Shown: piece after piece, positions 51,636-60,647 of the stretch
Numbering within the stretch: position 1 is the first letter of the stretch
Layout of the letters: every line of letters begins with the position of its first letter
Source of the DNA: Billgrantia ethanolica
GTDB taxonomy: Bacteria; Pseudomonadota; Gammaproteobacteria; Pseudomonadales; Halomonadaceae
Assembly (NCBI RefSeq): GCF_021404305.1
Contig: NZ_JABFTX010000003.1
Location: forward strand, 310,001 to 374,000
Reading direction: 5' to 3'
DNA length: 64,000 bases
The notes under the pieces: generated by a model
Told to the model about the DNA's origin: nothing
Database searches by the model: none
What the model saw: only the letters and a program-made list of their open reading frames with translations
Translations under genes and position numbers: made by a program

Positions 51636-52799
51636 ATGAGCTCGCGCACCGGTGTGGTCGTCGCCCTGGGCGTCTCCCAGACGCTGGCCTGGGGCTCGAC
51701 CTACTATTTGCCGGCCATCCTCGCCGTGCCCATGGCGCGAGATCTCGGCCTTGCCACGGGTACGGTATTCGCGGCCTTCTCCTCGGCATTGGTGGTGTCG
51801 GCCGTGCTGGGGCCGGCGGTGGGGAGGCGCATCGACAGATTTGGCGGACGCGACGTGCTGGCGGCCTCGAGCCTGGTATTCGCCCTGGGTCTGGTGCTGC
51901 TGGGGTTGGCGGATGGCCCCGTGCTGCTATGGGCAGGTTGGCTGGTGATCGGCGTCGGCATGGGGATGGGACTGTACGAATCGGCTTTCTCGACCCTGGC
52001 CGGGCTCTACGGCCGCGAGGCGCGCGGCGCCATTACCGGCATCACGCTGTTGGCGGGCTTTGCCAGCACGGTGTGCTGGCCGATCACCGGCTGGCTCAAC
52101 GCCGAATTCGGCTGGCAGAGCGCCTGCTTTACCTGGGCGGCGGTACATCTGCTGCTGGGTTTGCCGCTCAACCGGTTGCTGATTCCATTCGGTATCCAGC
52201 CGCCCGCGCTTCACGCCGAGACGGCAGTTGCCGAGGCGAATTCGACCTGGCTGCCCATGGTGCTGCTGGCCTTCGTCTTCGCCGTGACCTGGTTTGTCAG
52301 TACCGCCATGGCGGCGCACCTGCCGTGGCTGCTGCAGATCGCCGGCCTCTCGCCCACCGCCGCCATTGCCGCCGCGGCGCTGGTCGGGCCGGCCCAGGTG
52401 GCGGCACGAATGCTCGAGTTCTCGCTGCTGCAGCGCTTTCATCCCTTGCTCTCGGCCAAGTTGGCGGTGGTGGCGCATCCCATTGGCGCGCTCGGCGTGA
52501 TGACGCTGGGGGCACCGCTGGCCACGCTGTTCGTGCTGCTGCACGGTGCCGGCAACGGCATTCTCACCATCGCCAAGGGCACGCTGCCGCTGGCCATTTT
52601 CGGCCCCCATGGCTATGGCCTGCGCCAGGGCGTGCTGATGGTGCCGGCACGCTTCGGCCAGGCGCTGGCGCCGCTGGCCTTCGCCCTGTTGATCGAGCGC
52701 TTCGGCACCCAGGCGCTGCTGTTCTCCTCGGCCCTGGGGCTTGCCGCCCTGGTGGCGCTGCTCGTCCTGCAAACCCACGCCCTGAAGGAGGCGACATGA
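51636..52799 (+). CDS. MFS transporter of the PadR-ArsH cassette
   Basis: 387-residue major facilitator with 12 membrane helices. Segments include [20 protein letters not shown], a loop [13 protein letters not shown], and [19 protein letters not shown]. It is not obviously ArsB, ACR3 or ArsJ. The second PadR operator lies directly upstream and arsH follows with a 4-bp overlap. It may export an organic arsenical or a related compound; direction and substrate are not shown by the sequence. Confidence 0.9.
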   Translation: MSSRTGVVVALGVSQTLAWGSTYYLPAILAVPMARDLGLATGTVFAAFSSALVVSAVLGPAVGRRIDRFGGRDVLAASSLVFALGLVLLGLADGPVLLWAGWLVIGVGMGMGLYESAFSTLAGLYGREARGAITGITLLAGFASTVCWPITGWLNAEFGWQSACFTWAAVHLLLGLPLNRLLIPFGIQPPALHAETAVAEANSTWLPMVLLAFVFAVTWFVSTAMAAHLPWLLQIAGLSPTAAIAAAALVGPAQVAARMLEFSLLQRFHPLLSAKLAVVAHPIGALGVMTLGAPLATLFVLLHGAGNGILTIAKGTLPLAIFGPHGYGLRQGVLMVPARFGQALAPLAFALLIERFGTQALLFSSALGLAALVALLVLQTHALKEAT

Positions 52800-53545
52800 G
52801 GCTTCGCACGCTCAACGACCCTGACTATCTACCGGCCCTCGACGAGCGCTTCGCTCTCCGGCAGCCCGGCCAGGGCTTGCCCGATCCGCTGGGCCATCCG
52901 CCACGCATCCTGCTGCTCTACGGCTCGCTGCGCGAACGCTCCTATTCGCGCCTGGCGGTGGAAGAGGCTGCGCGGCTGCTGCGCTATTTCGGCGCCGAGA
53001 CGCGGATCTTCGACCCTTCCGATCTGCCGTTGCCGGACCAGGTGCCGGGCGACGATCACCCGGCGGTGTGGGAGCTGCGCGAGCTGGCGCTGTGGTCCGA
53101 AGGGCAGGTGTGGTGCAGCCCCGAGCGCCACGGCCAGATCACCGGCGTGATGAAAACCCAGATCGACCATTTGCCACTGAGCATGGGCGCGGTGCGGCCC
53201 ACCCAGGGGCGCACCCTGGCGGTGATGCAGGTCAGCGGTGGCTCGCAGTCGTTCAATGCGGTGAACACGCTGCGCCTGCTGGGGCGCTGGATGCGCATGT
53301 TCACCATCCCCAACCAGTCCAGCGTGCCCAAGGCGTATCAGGAGTTCGATGAGGCCGGGCGCATGCGGCCCTCGCCGCTCTACGACCGCATCGCCGATGT
53401 GATGGAGGAGCTGGTGCGCTTCACCGTGTTGTTACGGCCCCACGCCGAAACGCTGGTGGACCGCTACTCGGAGCGCCGTGAGGCGGCCGGTGCCAAGGCC
53501 GACCCGGTGACCGACAAGGCGGCGGTTGCGCAAACCTCGGAGTAG
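52796..53545 (+). CDS. arsH: ArsH NADPH-dependent FMN reductase
   Basis: 249-residue ArsH, a flavin-dependent oxidase/reductase active on trivalent organoarsenicals. The FMN-phosphate loop is [12 protein letters not shown] (42-53), and the ArsH-specific [20 protein letters not shown] and [11 protein letters not shown] segments are present. ATG overlaps the MFS stop (ATGA). Last gene of the padR-MFS-arsH cluster; cpdA-like gene follows 4 bp later but is of unrelated type. No arsB, arsC or arsR genes are adjacent. Confidence 0.93.
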   Translation: MRLRTLNDPDYLPALDERFALRQPGQGLPDPLGHPPRILLLYGSLRERSYSRLAVEEAARLLRYFGAETRIFDPSDLPLPDQVPGDDHPAVWELRELALWSEGQVWCSPERHGQITGVMKTQIDHLPLSMGAVRPTQGRTLAVMQVSGGSQSFNAVNTLRLLGRWMRMFTIPNQSSVPKAYQEFDEAGRMRPSPLYDRIADVMEELVRFTVLLRPHAETLVDRYSERREAAGAKADPVTDKAAVAQTSE

Positions 53546-53549
53546 CGTC

Positions 53550-54320
53550 ATGCACAAGGTACTCTGGTTGACGGATCCTCACCTCGTGGAGCCTGATAAC
53601 GCAGCGTCCCAAGCGCCTGCCGAGGCCTGGCAGCGCTTCCGGCGCTGCCTGGACGACATACGCCACGATCACGCGGATGCGGAGCTGCTCGTGCTGAGTG
53701 GCGATCTCGTTCAGTTGAACAACCCGGGGGCCTATGCGCTGCTGCGCGAAGCGCTGGAAACGTTGCACATGCCTTACCGGCTGCTGGTGGGCAACCATGA
53801 CGATCGCACTGCGTTGCATGAGGCATTTCCCCACATCCCCATGGTCAGAGGCTTTCTCCAGGGCAGCGACGATATCGGTGAGACGCGTCTGATCTATCTC
53901 GATACCCAGGCAGCACAAGGCCACTATGGTGAACTCTGTCCCTTCCGGCTCGACTGGCTGGCAGCGGAGCTGGAGGCGGCCTCGACCCGCCCGGCGGCGA
54001 TATTTCTCCACCACCCACCAATGGCAATCGGCGTGCCCGCACTCGACAGACTCAAACTGTTGGAGAGCGAAGGGCTGCGTGATTTGCTGCAATCACGCCG
54101 TGCCCCGACGCAGTTCTTCTGCGGCCATGTGCACCGCAACGTCTCGGGCCGATGGTGCGGCCATCCCTTCGCCACCTTGAAGAGCACCAACACGCAGTTC
54201 GCTTTCGACATGCAGGCGGAACGCCTGAGACGTTGCGATGAGGAACCCGGCTATGGCGTCTTGCTGTTCGATAACGGCGAAGTGATCGTCAATTACGTGG
54301 ATATTTCCACTGACCACTGA
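53550..54320 (+). CDS. Metallophosphoesterase, CpdA-like cyclic-nucleotide phosphodiesterase
   Basis: 256-residue calcineurin-fold phosphoesterase. Metal ligands are visible: Asp9 and His11 in LTDPHLVEP, Asp52 in LSGDLVQLNNP, Asn82-His83 in GNHDD, a later FLHHPP and GHVHRN. The pattern is that of CpdA 3',5'-cAMP phosphodiesterases. CGGAG precedes the ATG. It starts 4 bp after arsH, so it may be co-transcribed with the arsenic cassette. Confidence 0.85.
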   Translation: MHKVLWLTDPHLVEPDNAASQAPAEAWQRFRRCLDDIRHDHADAELLVLSGDLVQLNNPGAYALLREALETLHMPYRLLVGNHDDRTALHEAFPHIPMVRGFLQGSDDIGETRLIYLDTQAAQGHYGELCPFRLDWLAAELEAASTRPAAIFLHHPPMAIGVPALDRLKLLESEGLRDLLQSRRAPTQFFCGHVHRNVSGRWCGHPFATLKSTNTQFAFDMQAERLRRCDEEPGYGVLLFDNGEVIVNYVDISTDH

Positions 54321-54342
54321 TGCCGTGCCAAGCATTACAAGA

Positions 54343-54363
54343 CCGGGGCGATTCACACCCCGG
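54343..54363. terminator. Small hairpin between convergent genes
   Basis: CCGGGG-(9 bases)-CCCCGG, 22 bp after the phosphodiesterase stop; no T tract. Possible weak bidirectional terminator. Confidence 0.3.
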
Positions 54364-54409
54364 GATCAGACACGAGGCCGGCTGGCTCCATTGGCATTAC
54401 TCCGCCTGC

Positions 54410-54895
54410 TTACTTAGGGCGAACCTCGAAGATGCCTTCCACCTCGACGGCCAAGTCATAGGGTAATGCGCTGACTCCCACTGCCAGGCGCGTGTGACGC
54501 CCTTTTTCGCCAAACGCCTCTAGGAAGAGATCGGAAGCCCCATTCATGACCTGGGATTGACCGTGAAAATCGGGCGTGGAATTGACATAGCCGGCCAGCC
54601 GAACCGTGTTGACCAAGCGCTCTAGTTCGCCATTGAGTGCGTCATTGAGCTGGGCGATCAGGTTCAGGCCGCACAGGCGGGCGGCTTGTTGGCCCTGTTC
54701 GAGACCGTAGGCATCGCCGAGCTTGCCGGCAAAGCGCCGTTCTCCGTTCCACTGGCATAGCTGGCCTGTCACGAATAGCAGGTTTCCAGTTAGGTGGTAA
54801 GGAACATAGCTGGCTCCCGGCTTACTCGGCTCCGGCAGGTCGATGCCCAGGGCTTTCATTCTGGCTTCGATGGTTTCAGGCATGGTGTTTGTCAT
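54410..54895 (-). CDS. RidA-family protein (copy 2)
   Basis: 161-residue RidA/YjgF-like protein of the longer, often N-extended subgroup: LLFVTGQLCQWNGERRFAGK, then ARLCGLNLIAQLNDALNGEL and VGVSALPYDLAVEVEGIFEV. The second RidA in the window. It converges with the phosphodiesterase gene and lies 78 bp from the beta-lactamase end. No regulator is adjacent. Substrate unknown. Confidence 0.88.
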   Translation of the reverse strand: MTNTMPETIEARMKALGIDLPEPSKPGASYVPYHLTGNLLFVTGQLCQWNGERRFAGKLGDAYGLEQGQQAARLCGLNLIAQLNDALNGELERLVNTVRLAGYVNSTPDFHGQSQVMNGASDLFLEAFGEKGRHTRLAVGVSALPYDLAVEVEGIFEVRPK

Positions 54896-54973
54896 CGCTG
54901 AGTTGTTTTGATCCGCTCGATGGCAACGTTGAGGAAGTCATCGAGCGGGTGAGCTGCAGGTGGGTGCGAACGT

Positions 54974-55765
54974 TTACCGATTCTTTGGTATCCCCAATGC
55001 CTCCAGGCTAGCTTTGCCTAATTCGACACGCTTTGCGGCATCGCCGGCCTTCTCAATGTCCAGGTTCAAGGCGAAGGGATATAGTGTTTCCCCTTCCTGA
55101 ACCCAGCCTACCCACCAGCCTATGCCCGGATCGGGCGCGTTCTCCCAGCCGGTCTTGCCATAAAGGGCCCAGCTCTCGTCATGTTCCAACAGGATGATGT
55201 CGCGGGTGGCCTGTTGTACCGAGTTGGAGACAGGTAATGTCCCTTGGGCTAGCTCGAGCAGGAAGTACGCCTGCTCGATGGCGCTTATCTCGAGCGGACC
55301 CACTAGCCAGAAGTCATCGACATGCTCGCCTATCTCGGCATTGCCGTAGTCGAGTTCCCGTAGGGCTGTCTGCATCGGTTCCTTGCCGATACGCCGAGCC
55401 AAGGCCTGATAGATAGGAACGTTGGAAAGCTCGATGGCCTCACGCAACCCCATGTCCTGTTCCCATACGTCGAAAGGCTGGGGCTCGCCACCGTAGGGCA
55501 GAACCTCGTCGACACTATCGACAGCTCCGACACTGAGTCCGATCAGAGTATGCGGCACCTTGAAGGTCGAGGCCGGTACGAAAGGGGTTGTGGCCCTTTC
55601 ATGATCATGGCCGATGAGCCGCTGGTTAATGGGATCATAGAGTATGAACGTGCCGCTGATGCCTGCTTCCTGGAAGAGCTGGGTTATCTCGGGGCTTTCC
55701 TGCCACTCGTGGGCGTAAGCATTGATGCTGAGTAACAAGAGGCTAGGAGCCACTATTTTTTTCAT
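54974..55765 (-). CDS. bla: Class D (OXA-type) beta-lactamase
   Basis: 263-residue exported serine beta-lactamase. A signal peptide ends in INAYA (cleavage after residue 18). All class D motifs are visible: Ser66-Thr-Phe-Lys69 in PASTFKV, Ser114-Asn-Val116 in ELSNVPI, Tyr140-Gly-Asn142 in LDYGNAEI, Trp153 in DFWLVGPLEIS and Lys204-Thr-Gly206 in LYGKTGW. It should hydrolyse penicillins; spectrum is not predictable. CAGGAAAA precedes the ATG. The gene and its flank are AT-richer than the neighbours, suggesting transfer. Confidence 0.93.
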   Translation of the reverse strand: MKKIVAPSLLLLSINAYAHEWQESPEITQLFQEAGISGTFILYDPINQRLIGHDHERATTPFVPASTFKVPHTLIGLSVGAVDSVDEVLPYGGEPQPFDVWEQDMGLREAIELSNVPIYQALARRIGKEPMQTALRELDYGNAEIGEHVDDFWLVGPLEISAIEQAYFLLELAQGTLPVSNSVQQATRDIILLEHDESWALYGKTGWENAPDPGIGWWVGWVQEGETLYPFALNLDIEKAGDAAKRVELGKASLEALGIPKNR

Positions 55766-56090
55766 TATTAATTTTCCTGAAGTTATCTTGCTTTATTGGA
55801 TGAATTGGAGAGTGCCGGAATGTGAGTATTCGGCAGGGATTTTGAAAGATGATCTTGAGAAAAGTGCCAAAAAAATCAGATGATTGTTCGTGATGAGTGA
55901 CCCTTCTTTAACGTTATATAACGAACCTCTTCTGGACTCTCTTCATAGCATTTCCAATGCAACCGCTGAATACGAAACAACGGTTATATGCCGCAACCAC
56001 CCGCTTCGCTGAGCTTATCGCCAGGATGTTGACTATCTTCAGGTGAAGGATCGGCTAGGATGCCGTGAAGTCATTGGAAAGGAGGCTGTC
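55766..56090. other. AT-rich 325-bp gap upstream of the beta-lactamase
   Basis: No gene seen. Markedly AT-richer than the window average, with A/T runs (TTTTTTT, AAAAAAA) and a 12-bp palindrome CGTTATATAACG at 55912-55923 whose role is unknown. It must contain promoters for the beta-lactamase (leftward) and the SDR gene (rightward). No tRNA, IS end or integrase was recognised. An AAGGAGG site near its right end serves the SDR gene. Confidence 0.6.
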
Positions 56091-57065
56091 ATGTACTCAC
56101 CTGCGATGCCCGAAACCGTTGTTGTTGTGACCGGCGCTTCCAGCGGCATCGGCCGTGCCACGGCACATGAGTTTGCTCGACAGGGCGCGACCCTGTTCCT
56201 GGCGGCCCGGGACAGGACGGCGTTGCATGACGTCGCCGAGGAGTGTCATCGGCTCGGTGGGCAGGCCAGGTTCATCGTCGCCGACGTTACCAAGCCTGAA
56301 GATATGCAGCGACTGGCCCAGAGCGCAATAGAGGCGGCGGGCAGGATCGATGTATGGGTCAACAACGCAGGCGTCGGTGCGCTCGGCGCCTTCGAGGAGC
56401 TTCCTCTCCAAGACCATGAGCGGGTCATCCAGACCGATCTTATTGGCCAGATCAACGGCGCCTATGCTGTGCTGCCCCATTTCAAGCAGCGAGGCCGCGG
56501 CATTCTGATCAACAATATTTCCCTAGGCGGCTGGGCGCCGCAGCCCTATGCCGCTTCCTACAGTGCAGCGAAGTTCGGCCTGCGGGCCTTCGCCGAAAGC
56601 CTGCAGGGTGAGCTCCGCCATTGGCCGGAGATCCATGTCTGCAATGTCTATCCCGCCGTAATGGATACCCCGGGGTTTCGTGATGGTGGCAATTACACCG
56701 GCCGTGCCGTCAAGCCCGTGCCGCCCGTCTATGATCCTCGGCGTACTGCTCGCACCATCGTCAAGCTGGCTCGGTATCCGCGGCCGACGGCCTACGTGGG
56801 GCTACCCGCCATACTGGCTCGCCTTGCCCATGGTATGCCGGGCTACCCGTGGCTCAATGCCAGCCTGGTCGACTTTGCCATGAGGCAAGCCCGGCCCATG
56901 GCGAACTCATCGGGCAACTTGTACGCGCCGCCGAGTGGAGAGCGGCGCATCGATGGTGGCTTCCGTGCTACCGATACGCGCCGTAAGGCGGTCGTGGCAG
57001 CGAGTCTTGCAGGGATACTGCTGGGCTTTTGTCTGTCGCGCCGCCGCAGGCTGCATCAGGACTGA
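56091..57065 (+). CDS. SDR-family oxidoreductase with C-terminal membrane anchor
   Basis: 324-residue classical SDR. Cofactor motif TGASSGIG (14-21), NNAG (91-94), catalytic Ser144, Tyr157 and Lys161 in ASYSAAKFG. The C-terminus ends in a hydrophobic stretch AAVVAASLAGILLGFCLS followed by RRRRL, a likely membrane anchor. The ATG at 56091 has a strong AAAGGAGG; the frame is open to 56043. Substrate unknown. Confidence 0.9.
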   Translation: MYSPAMPETVVVVTGASSGIGRATAHEFARQGATLFLAARDRTALHDVAEECHRLGGQARFIVADVTKPEDMQRLAQSAIEAAGRIDVWVNNAGVGALGAFEELPLQDHERVIQTDLIGQINGAYAVLPHFKQRGRGILINNISLGGWAPQPYAASYSAAKFGLRAFAESLQGELRHWPEIHVCNVYPAVMDTPGFRDGGNYTGRAVKPVPPVYDPRRTARTIVKLARYPRPTAYVGLPAILARLAHGMPGYPWLNASLVDFAMRQARPMANSSGNLYAPPSGERRIDGGFRATDTRRKAVVAASLAGILLGFCLSRRRRLHQD

Positions 57066-57087
57066 GCGTTTAGCGCGTACCTGACGG

Positions 57088-57534
57088 TCAATAATCAAGA
57101 GCCAGCCGCAGCCTGTCCTTGTGCTGAATGCCGTTCTCGTAGATCGGCTCATCGTAGTGGGTCAGGAAGTAGTCACGCTCCACGGCAACGACCCTGAACC
57201 CTGCACGTTGGTAGAAGGAGAGCTGATAACCGAAGGTGCCGGTGCAAAGCTCAAGGCGCCGTGCACCCGCATCTCTAACCGTTGCGATGGCATGATCCAG
57301 CAGCCGCTTGCCAATGCCCTTTCGCTGATACGCCGGGTCGACGGCAATGTTCATCAGCTCATGAACACCGCCTCCAATGGGCTGGATGACATAAGCGCCG
57401 ACGGTCTTCTCCGCGATAGTCGCAACATGGCAAATCGAGTGTTCGAGGTAGCGTGCGATGGCATCAAGCGAGGGATCGGCCTCCAACAGGAGTTGGAGAG
57501 GAGCCTCGGCGCTGGGTGCTTGTTTGATGAGCAT
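57088..57534 (-). CDS. GNAT-family acetyltransferase
   Basis: 148-residue N-acetyltransferase. Motif A is VDPAYQRKGIGKRLLDHAIA; FYQRAGFRVVAVERDYF is the C-terminal acetyl-CoA arm region. The start at 57534 (MLIKQAPS) is preferred to the long upstream frame to 57699, which shows no domain. It converges with the SDR gene. Substrate unknown. Confidence 0.85.
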   Translation of the reverse strand: MLIKQAPSAEAPLQLLLEADPSLDAIARYLEHSICHVATIAEKTVGAYVIQPIGGGVHELMNIAVDPAYQRKGIGKRLLDHAIATVRDAGARRLELCTGTFGYQLSFYQRAGFRVVAVERDYFLTHYDEPIYENGIQHKDRLRLALDY

Positions 57535-57661
57535 GTCGATGTGCTTGCGGCTTGTCTGAGGGCGGTCGGTGCCGGTTCGACGAAGTGTCGATTGATAGAT
57601 GCTACAGGGACGAGACCGGGGCGTCATTCGCCCCGGTGTTGCCATCTCGCCGAATGCGGCA

Positions 57662-58381
57662 TCAGGCTGGCTGCGCCAGGCGTGATGTTGCCAACTCACG
57701 CTGCAAGCTCTCGATGAGCTGATCTATACGCGCCAGGGCGCTTTCAGTCGAGGCCGCCAGCGCCTCGCCGCCTTCCTCCTGATGCTCGATGGCGATGCTG
57801 TGAAAGCCGCCAATGCCGATGAACTGCAGGGCGGTGCGTGCGCCCGGCTCGAGATGGTTGAATGCCGCCATGCTGCGCCCTGGGTCGAAGTCGTAACCGC
57901 CGCGAGAGGAGAGCAGCACCGCATGCCGTTTTCGGCCGGCCAGCAGCGGCACGTAAGATTCCAGGGGCATGAAGGGGTGGGCACCGTACTGCATGTCGAA
58001 ATCGACCGTACGACCGATGCGGACGATGTTGTCGATCCAGGCCTTGAACGCGGCCGGGGGGCCGAAGTTGTACATCGGTACGCCGAGCACCAGGATGTCG
58101 GCCCGTACGACCTCGTCCACCAGGGCATCGCTCTCGGTGAGCAATTCTCTCATCGGTTCGGTTTGCTGCTCGATGGGCGTGAAAGCGGCTTCGATCCATT
58201 CGACGCTGGTCAGTTGCGGCGGGTTGGCGCCGAGATCCCGATAGACGATCTCGGCATCCGGCTCCAGAGTGCGCCAGCGGGAAACGAAGTGGTGGGTCAG
58301 CCGGCGGGTGTGCGAGCCGTGATCGTGGCTGCCGGCACGGCCGGGGCGTGGGCTGGCGTCGAGGTGAAGTAAACGCGTCAT
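57662..58381 (-). CDS. azoR: FMN-dependent NADH-azoreductase
   Basis: 239-residue flavodoxin-like azoreductase: LLHLDASPRPGRAGSHDHGS at the FMN-phosphate loop, VLGVPMYNFGPPAAFKAWID (FMN ring) and LLSSRGGYDFDPGRSM. It reduces quinones and azo compounds. Somewhat longer than E. coli AzoR. It is divergent from a LysR regulator; the intergenic has a GGCTT-n9-AAGCC box (58442-58460) with a T-n11-A pattern suited to LysR binding. Confidence 0.9.
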   Translation of the reverse strand: MTRLLHLDASPRPGRAGSHDHGSHTRRLTHHFVSRWRTLEPDAEIVYRDLGANPPQLTSVEWIEAAFTPIEQQTEPMRELLTESDALVDEVVRADILVLGVPMYNFGPPAAFKAWIDNIVRIGRTVDFDMQYGAHPFMPLESYVPLLAGRKRHAVLLSSRGGYDFDPGRSMAAFNHLEPGARTALQFIGIGGFHSIAIEHQEEGGEALAASTESALARIDQLIESLQRELATSRLAQPA

Positions 58382-58441
58382 GGGTTTTCTCCGTCACTGG
58401 GTGTAGGATCTATTGAGTGAATTGTTCTCAGCCTTGCCTGT

Positions 58442-58511
58442 GGCTTGTTTCATATAAGCCTGAAGCCAAGTGGGGCGACAAACGACGATTCTTTTTCTAT
58501 TTTGGAAAATA
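58442..58511. promoter_or_regulatory. LysR box candidate between azoR and lysR
   Basis: GGCTT-(9)-AAGCC at 58442-58460 includes T-n11-A. A second palindrome TATTTT-gg-AAAATA at 58498-58511 lies 10 bp before the LysR ATG. Confidence 0.45.
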
Positions 58512-58521
58512 AAACTCATCC

Positions 58522-59442
58522 ATGATGCCGCGACGACTGCCTTCTCTCTCCGCCCTGCGCGCCTTTGAGGCGGCGGCGCGCCACCTCAGCGCCAAGCGTG
58601 CTGCCGAGGAGCTCTCGGTCACGCCGACGGCGATCAGCCATCAGATCCGCCAGCTCGAGGAGAGCCTGGGCGTGGCCCTATTCGTGCGGCGGCCGCGGCA
58701 GCTGGTGCTGACGACTCAGGGCCAGGCGCTGCTCACCGTGCTGAGCGACTCCTTCGATGCCATCGCCGAGACGGTGACCAAGCTGCGCCGTCCGCCGACG
58801 CGGCAGGCGGTAACGCTCTCGACCACGCCGGCCGTGGCAGCACGCTGGCTGCTGCCCTGGGTCTGCCTGCTGCGCGATGCCCACCCGCAGATCGACCTGA
58901 GCATTCAGGTCTCACACAAAACGGTCGCCCTGGATGGCGTCGTCGCCGACATGGCGATTCGCTACGGCGAGGGCCCCTGGCCCGGACTGGTCGCGGAGAA
59001 GCTGTTCGACAATGTCTTCGTGCCCGTCTGCAGCCCCGTGCTGAAGCTGCGTGAACCGGCCGAACTGGTGCGCCATACGCTGCTGCACTTCTCTTCGCCC
59101 GCGCCGTTGGACTGGGCGGCCTGGCAGCGCCAGGTCCAGGTACCGGGGCTCGACGTCAGCGCCGGACTGATGTTCTCCGACGAGACCCATGGCATCGCCG
59201 CTGCCCTGGACGGCCAGGGCATAGCCCTGATGAGCCGGTATCTGATCGAGGAGGAGCTGCGTCAAGGGCGCCTGGTTCAGCCATTCGGCCCCGAGGTGAA
59301 GGCCGCTCCCTTCCAGCTCGTCTACCCGCCCGAGCGGCTCGAGGAGCCGGCCATTGCCGCCGTGCGCGAGTGGATCGTCGGGCTGCTGGATCCCCAAGCC
59401 AGAGAGAGCGGCTGCCGTGCGATAGTCGAGCGCCAGTCATGA
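58522..59442 (+). CDS. LysR-family regulator, GcvA-like
   Basis: 306-residue LysR regulator of the GcvA-like branch: RRLPSLSALRAFEAAARHLS, AKRAAEELSVTPTAISHQIR at the HTH, then the effector domain with AVAARWLLPWV and DMAIRYGEGPWPGL. It is divergent from azoR and convergent with the ECF sigma gene, overlapping it by 6 bp. Probable activator or repressor of azoR. Confidence 0.92.
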   Translation: MMPRRLPSLSALRAFEAAARHLSAKRAAEELSVTPTAISHQIRQLEESLGVALFVRRPRQLVLTTQGQALLTVLSDSFDAIAETVTKLRRPPTRQAVTLSTTPAVAARWLLPWVCLLRDAHPQIDLSIQVSHKTVALDGVVADMAIRYGEGPWPGLVAEKLFDNVFVPVCSPVLKLREPAELVRHTLLHFSSPAPLDWAAWQRQVQVPGLDVSAGLMFSDETHGIAAALDGQGIALMSRYLIEEELRQGRLVQPFGPEVKAAPFQLVYPPERLEEPAIAAVREWIVGLLDPQARESGCRAIVERQS

Positions 59443-60309
59443 CGTCAGTCGTGTCAGCTTGTCGGGATTGCGCACGATGAAGATATCCGTGGCCTGGCCT
59501 GAGCGGTCGTAGCCGAAGGTCACCGTCGCGACGACACTTCCCTCTCGGAACATCATGAAGCCGGGACCGCCGTTGATGTCGGCCACGCGCCACAGATAGC
59601 CGGCCCAGTATTGGCTCAGACGGCTGGCCAGGAAGTCGAGTACGGCCGACTTGCCGTGCAGCGGCTTGAGCAGGGTGGGCACCTTGCCGCCGCCATCGGC
59701 GCTGAGGCGGACCTCGGCCGAGAGCAGGTTGGCGAGCCGTGCCGTGGCGCCCTCGGTGATGGCGAGCCTGAACGCTTCCAGCAGCGCCTGCTGGCGTTCC
59801 CGCGGTGGCGCATGGCGCTGCTCGGCGGCCTGCAGATTGGCTCGCGCTCGGGAAACCAACTTGCGGCAGGCCGGCTCCTTGAGCTCGAGCATGGCGGCGA
59901 TCTCGGCGTAGGACGTGTCGAAGATCTCATGCAGCAGGTAGGCGGCCCGCTCCTTGGGCGAGAGGCGTTCCAGCAGCAGCAGGAAGGCGGTGGAGAGCGA
60001 GTCGGCCAGCTGCATGCTGCGTTCCGCATCGGATACGGCAGCGGTCGGGATGGGCTCGGGCAGCCAGGCACCGACGTAGTCGACCCTGGCCCGGTGGGCA
60101 TTGCCCAGCAGATCGAGGCAGCGTCGCGTGCAGGCGGTCGTCAGCCAGGCGTGGGGCGTATCGATAGCCTCACGATCCGCTGCCTGCCATTTGAGAAAGG
60201 TGTCCTGCACCGCATCCTCGGCGTCGGCGCGCGAGCCGAGGATGCGATAGGCCAGCCCCAGCAGCATGGGGCGGGCCTCTTCGAAGCGCAGAAAATCGGC
60301 AGAAGGCAT
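59437..60309 (-). CDS. ECF41-family sigma factor with SnoaL-like C-domain
   Basis: 290-residue ECF sigma factor with regions sigma2 and sigma4 in the first ~165 residues and a C-terminal SnoaL-like extension. The three family hallmarks are visible: WLPEP at 82-86, DGGGK at 205-209 and NPDKL at 281-285. ECF41 factors have no separate anti-sigma; the C-domain controls activity. Last gene of a four-gene - strand run (CMD, PPOX, ABM, sigma), the usual ECF41 neighbourhood. Confidence 0.94.
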   Translation of the reverse strand: MPSADFLRFEEARPMLLGLAYRILGSRADAEDAVQDTFLKWQAADREAIDTPHAWLTTACTRRCLDLLGNAHRARVDYVGAWLPEPIPTAAVSDAERSMQLADSLSTAFLLLLERLSPKERAAYLLHEIFDTSYAEIAAMLELKEPACRKLVSRARANLQAAEQRHAPPRERQQALLEAFRLAITEGATARLANLLSAEVRLSADGGGKVPTLLKPLHGKSAVLDFLASRLSQYWAGYLWRVADINGGPGFMMFREGSVVATVTFGYDRSGQATDIFIVRNPDKLTRLTS

Positions 60310-60641
60310 CAGGCTGTCTCGGCTATCGGCGCTGAGCTGTCCTTGGCCCAGGCCACCGTGGCGGCGTGGATCACAGGCGGATGGGCCAGCAGGGGCGTTA
60401 CCGCGGCGACATAGGCATCGTAGGCCGGTCCCTGCATGAAAGCCTGTGGATCCGCGCCGACGGCATAGCGCTGGAAGACGCGAATGGTGTCGGGATCGCT
60501 GTCATCGTAACAGTAGAAATAGGCGTCGTGGACCTGGCGCGCCTGGATGCTGGGCGCCAGGTGAGTCTCCCAGGCGCGGCGTACCTCGTCGCGCTTGCCG
60601 GGCAGTGCCTTGTGGGTGATGAACAGAGTGTTCTGGCTCAT
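60309..60641 (-). CDS. ABM-family monooxygenase-like protein
   Basis: 110-residue ferredoxin-fold antibiotic biosynthesis monooxygenase-type protein: TLFITHKALPGKRDEVRRAW at the start and FYCYDDSDPDTIRVFQRY. These are often quinol monooxygenases. It overlaps the sigma-factor gene by 1 bp and belongs to the ECF41 operon. Function inferred from fold. Confidence 0.86.
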   Translation of the reverse strand: MSQNTLFITHKALPGKRDEVRRAWETHLAPSIQARQVHDAYFYCYDDSDPDTIRVFQRYAVGADPQAFMQGPAYDAYVAAVTPLLAHPPVIHAATVAWAKDSSAPIAETA

Positions 60642-60647
60642 GTGTGG

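Noticed and set aside
51620..52795. Upstream extension of the arsH frame
   Set aside because: It overlaps the MFS gene in another frame; ArsH begins at 52796 by homology and ATGA coupling.
57535..57699. N-terminal extension of the GNAT frame
   Set aside because: No domain and Arg-rich; overlaps the azoR end.
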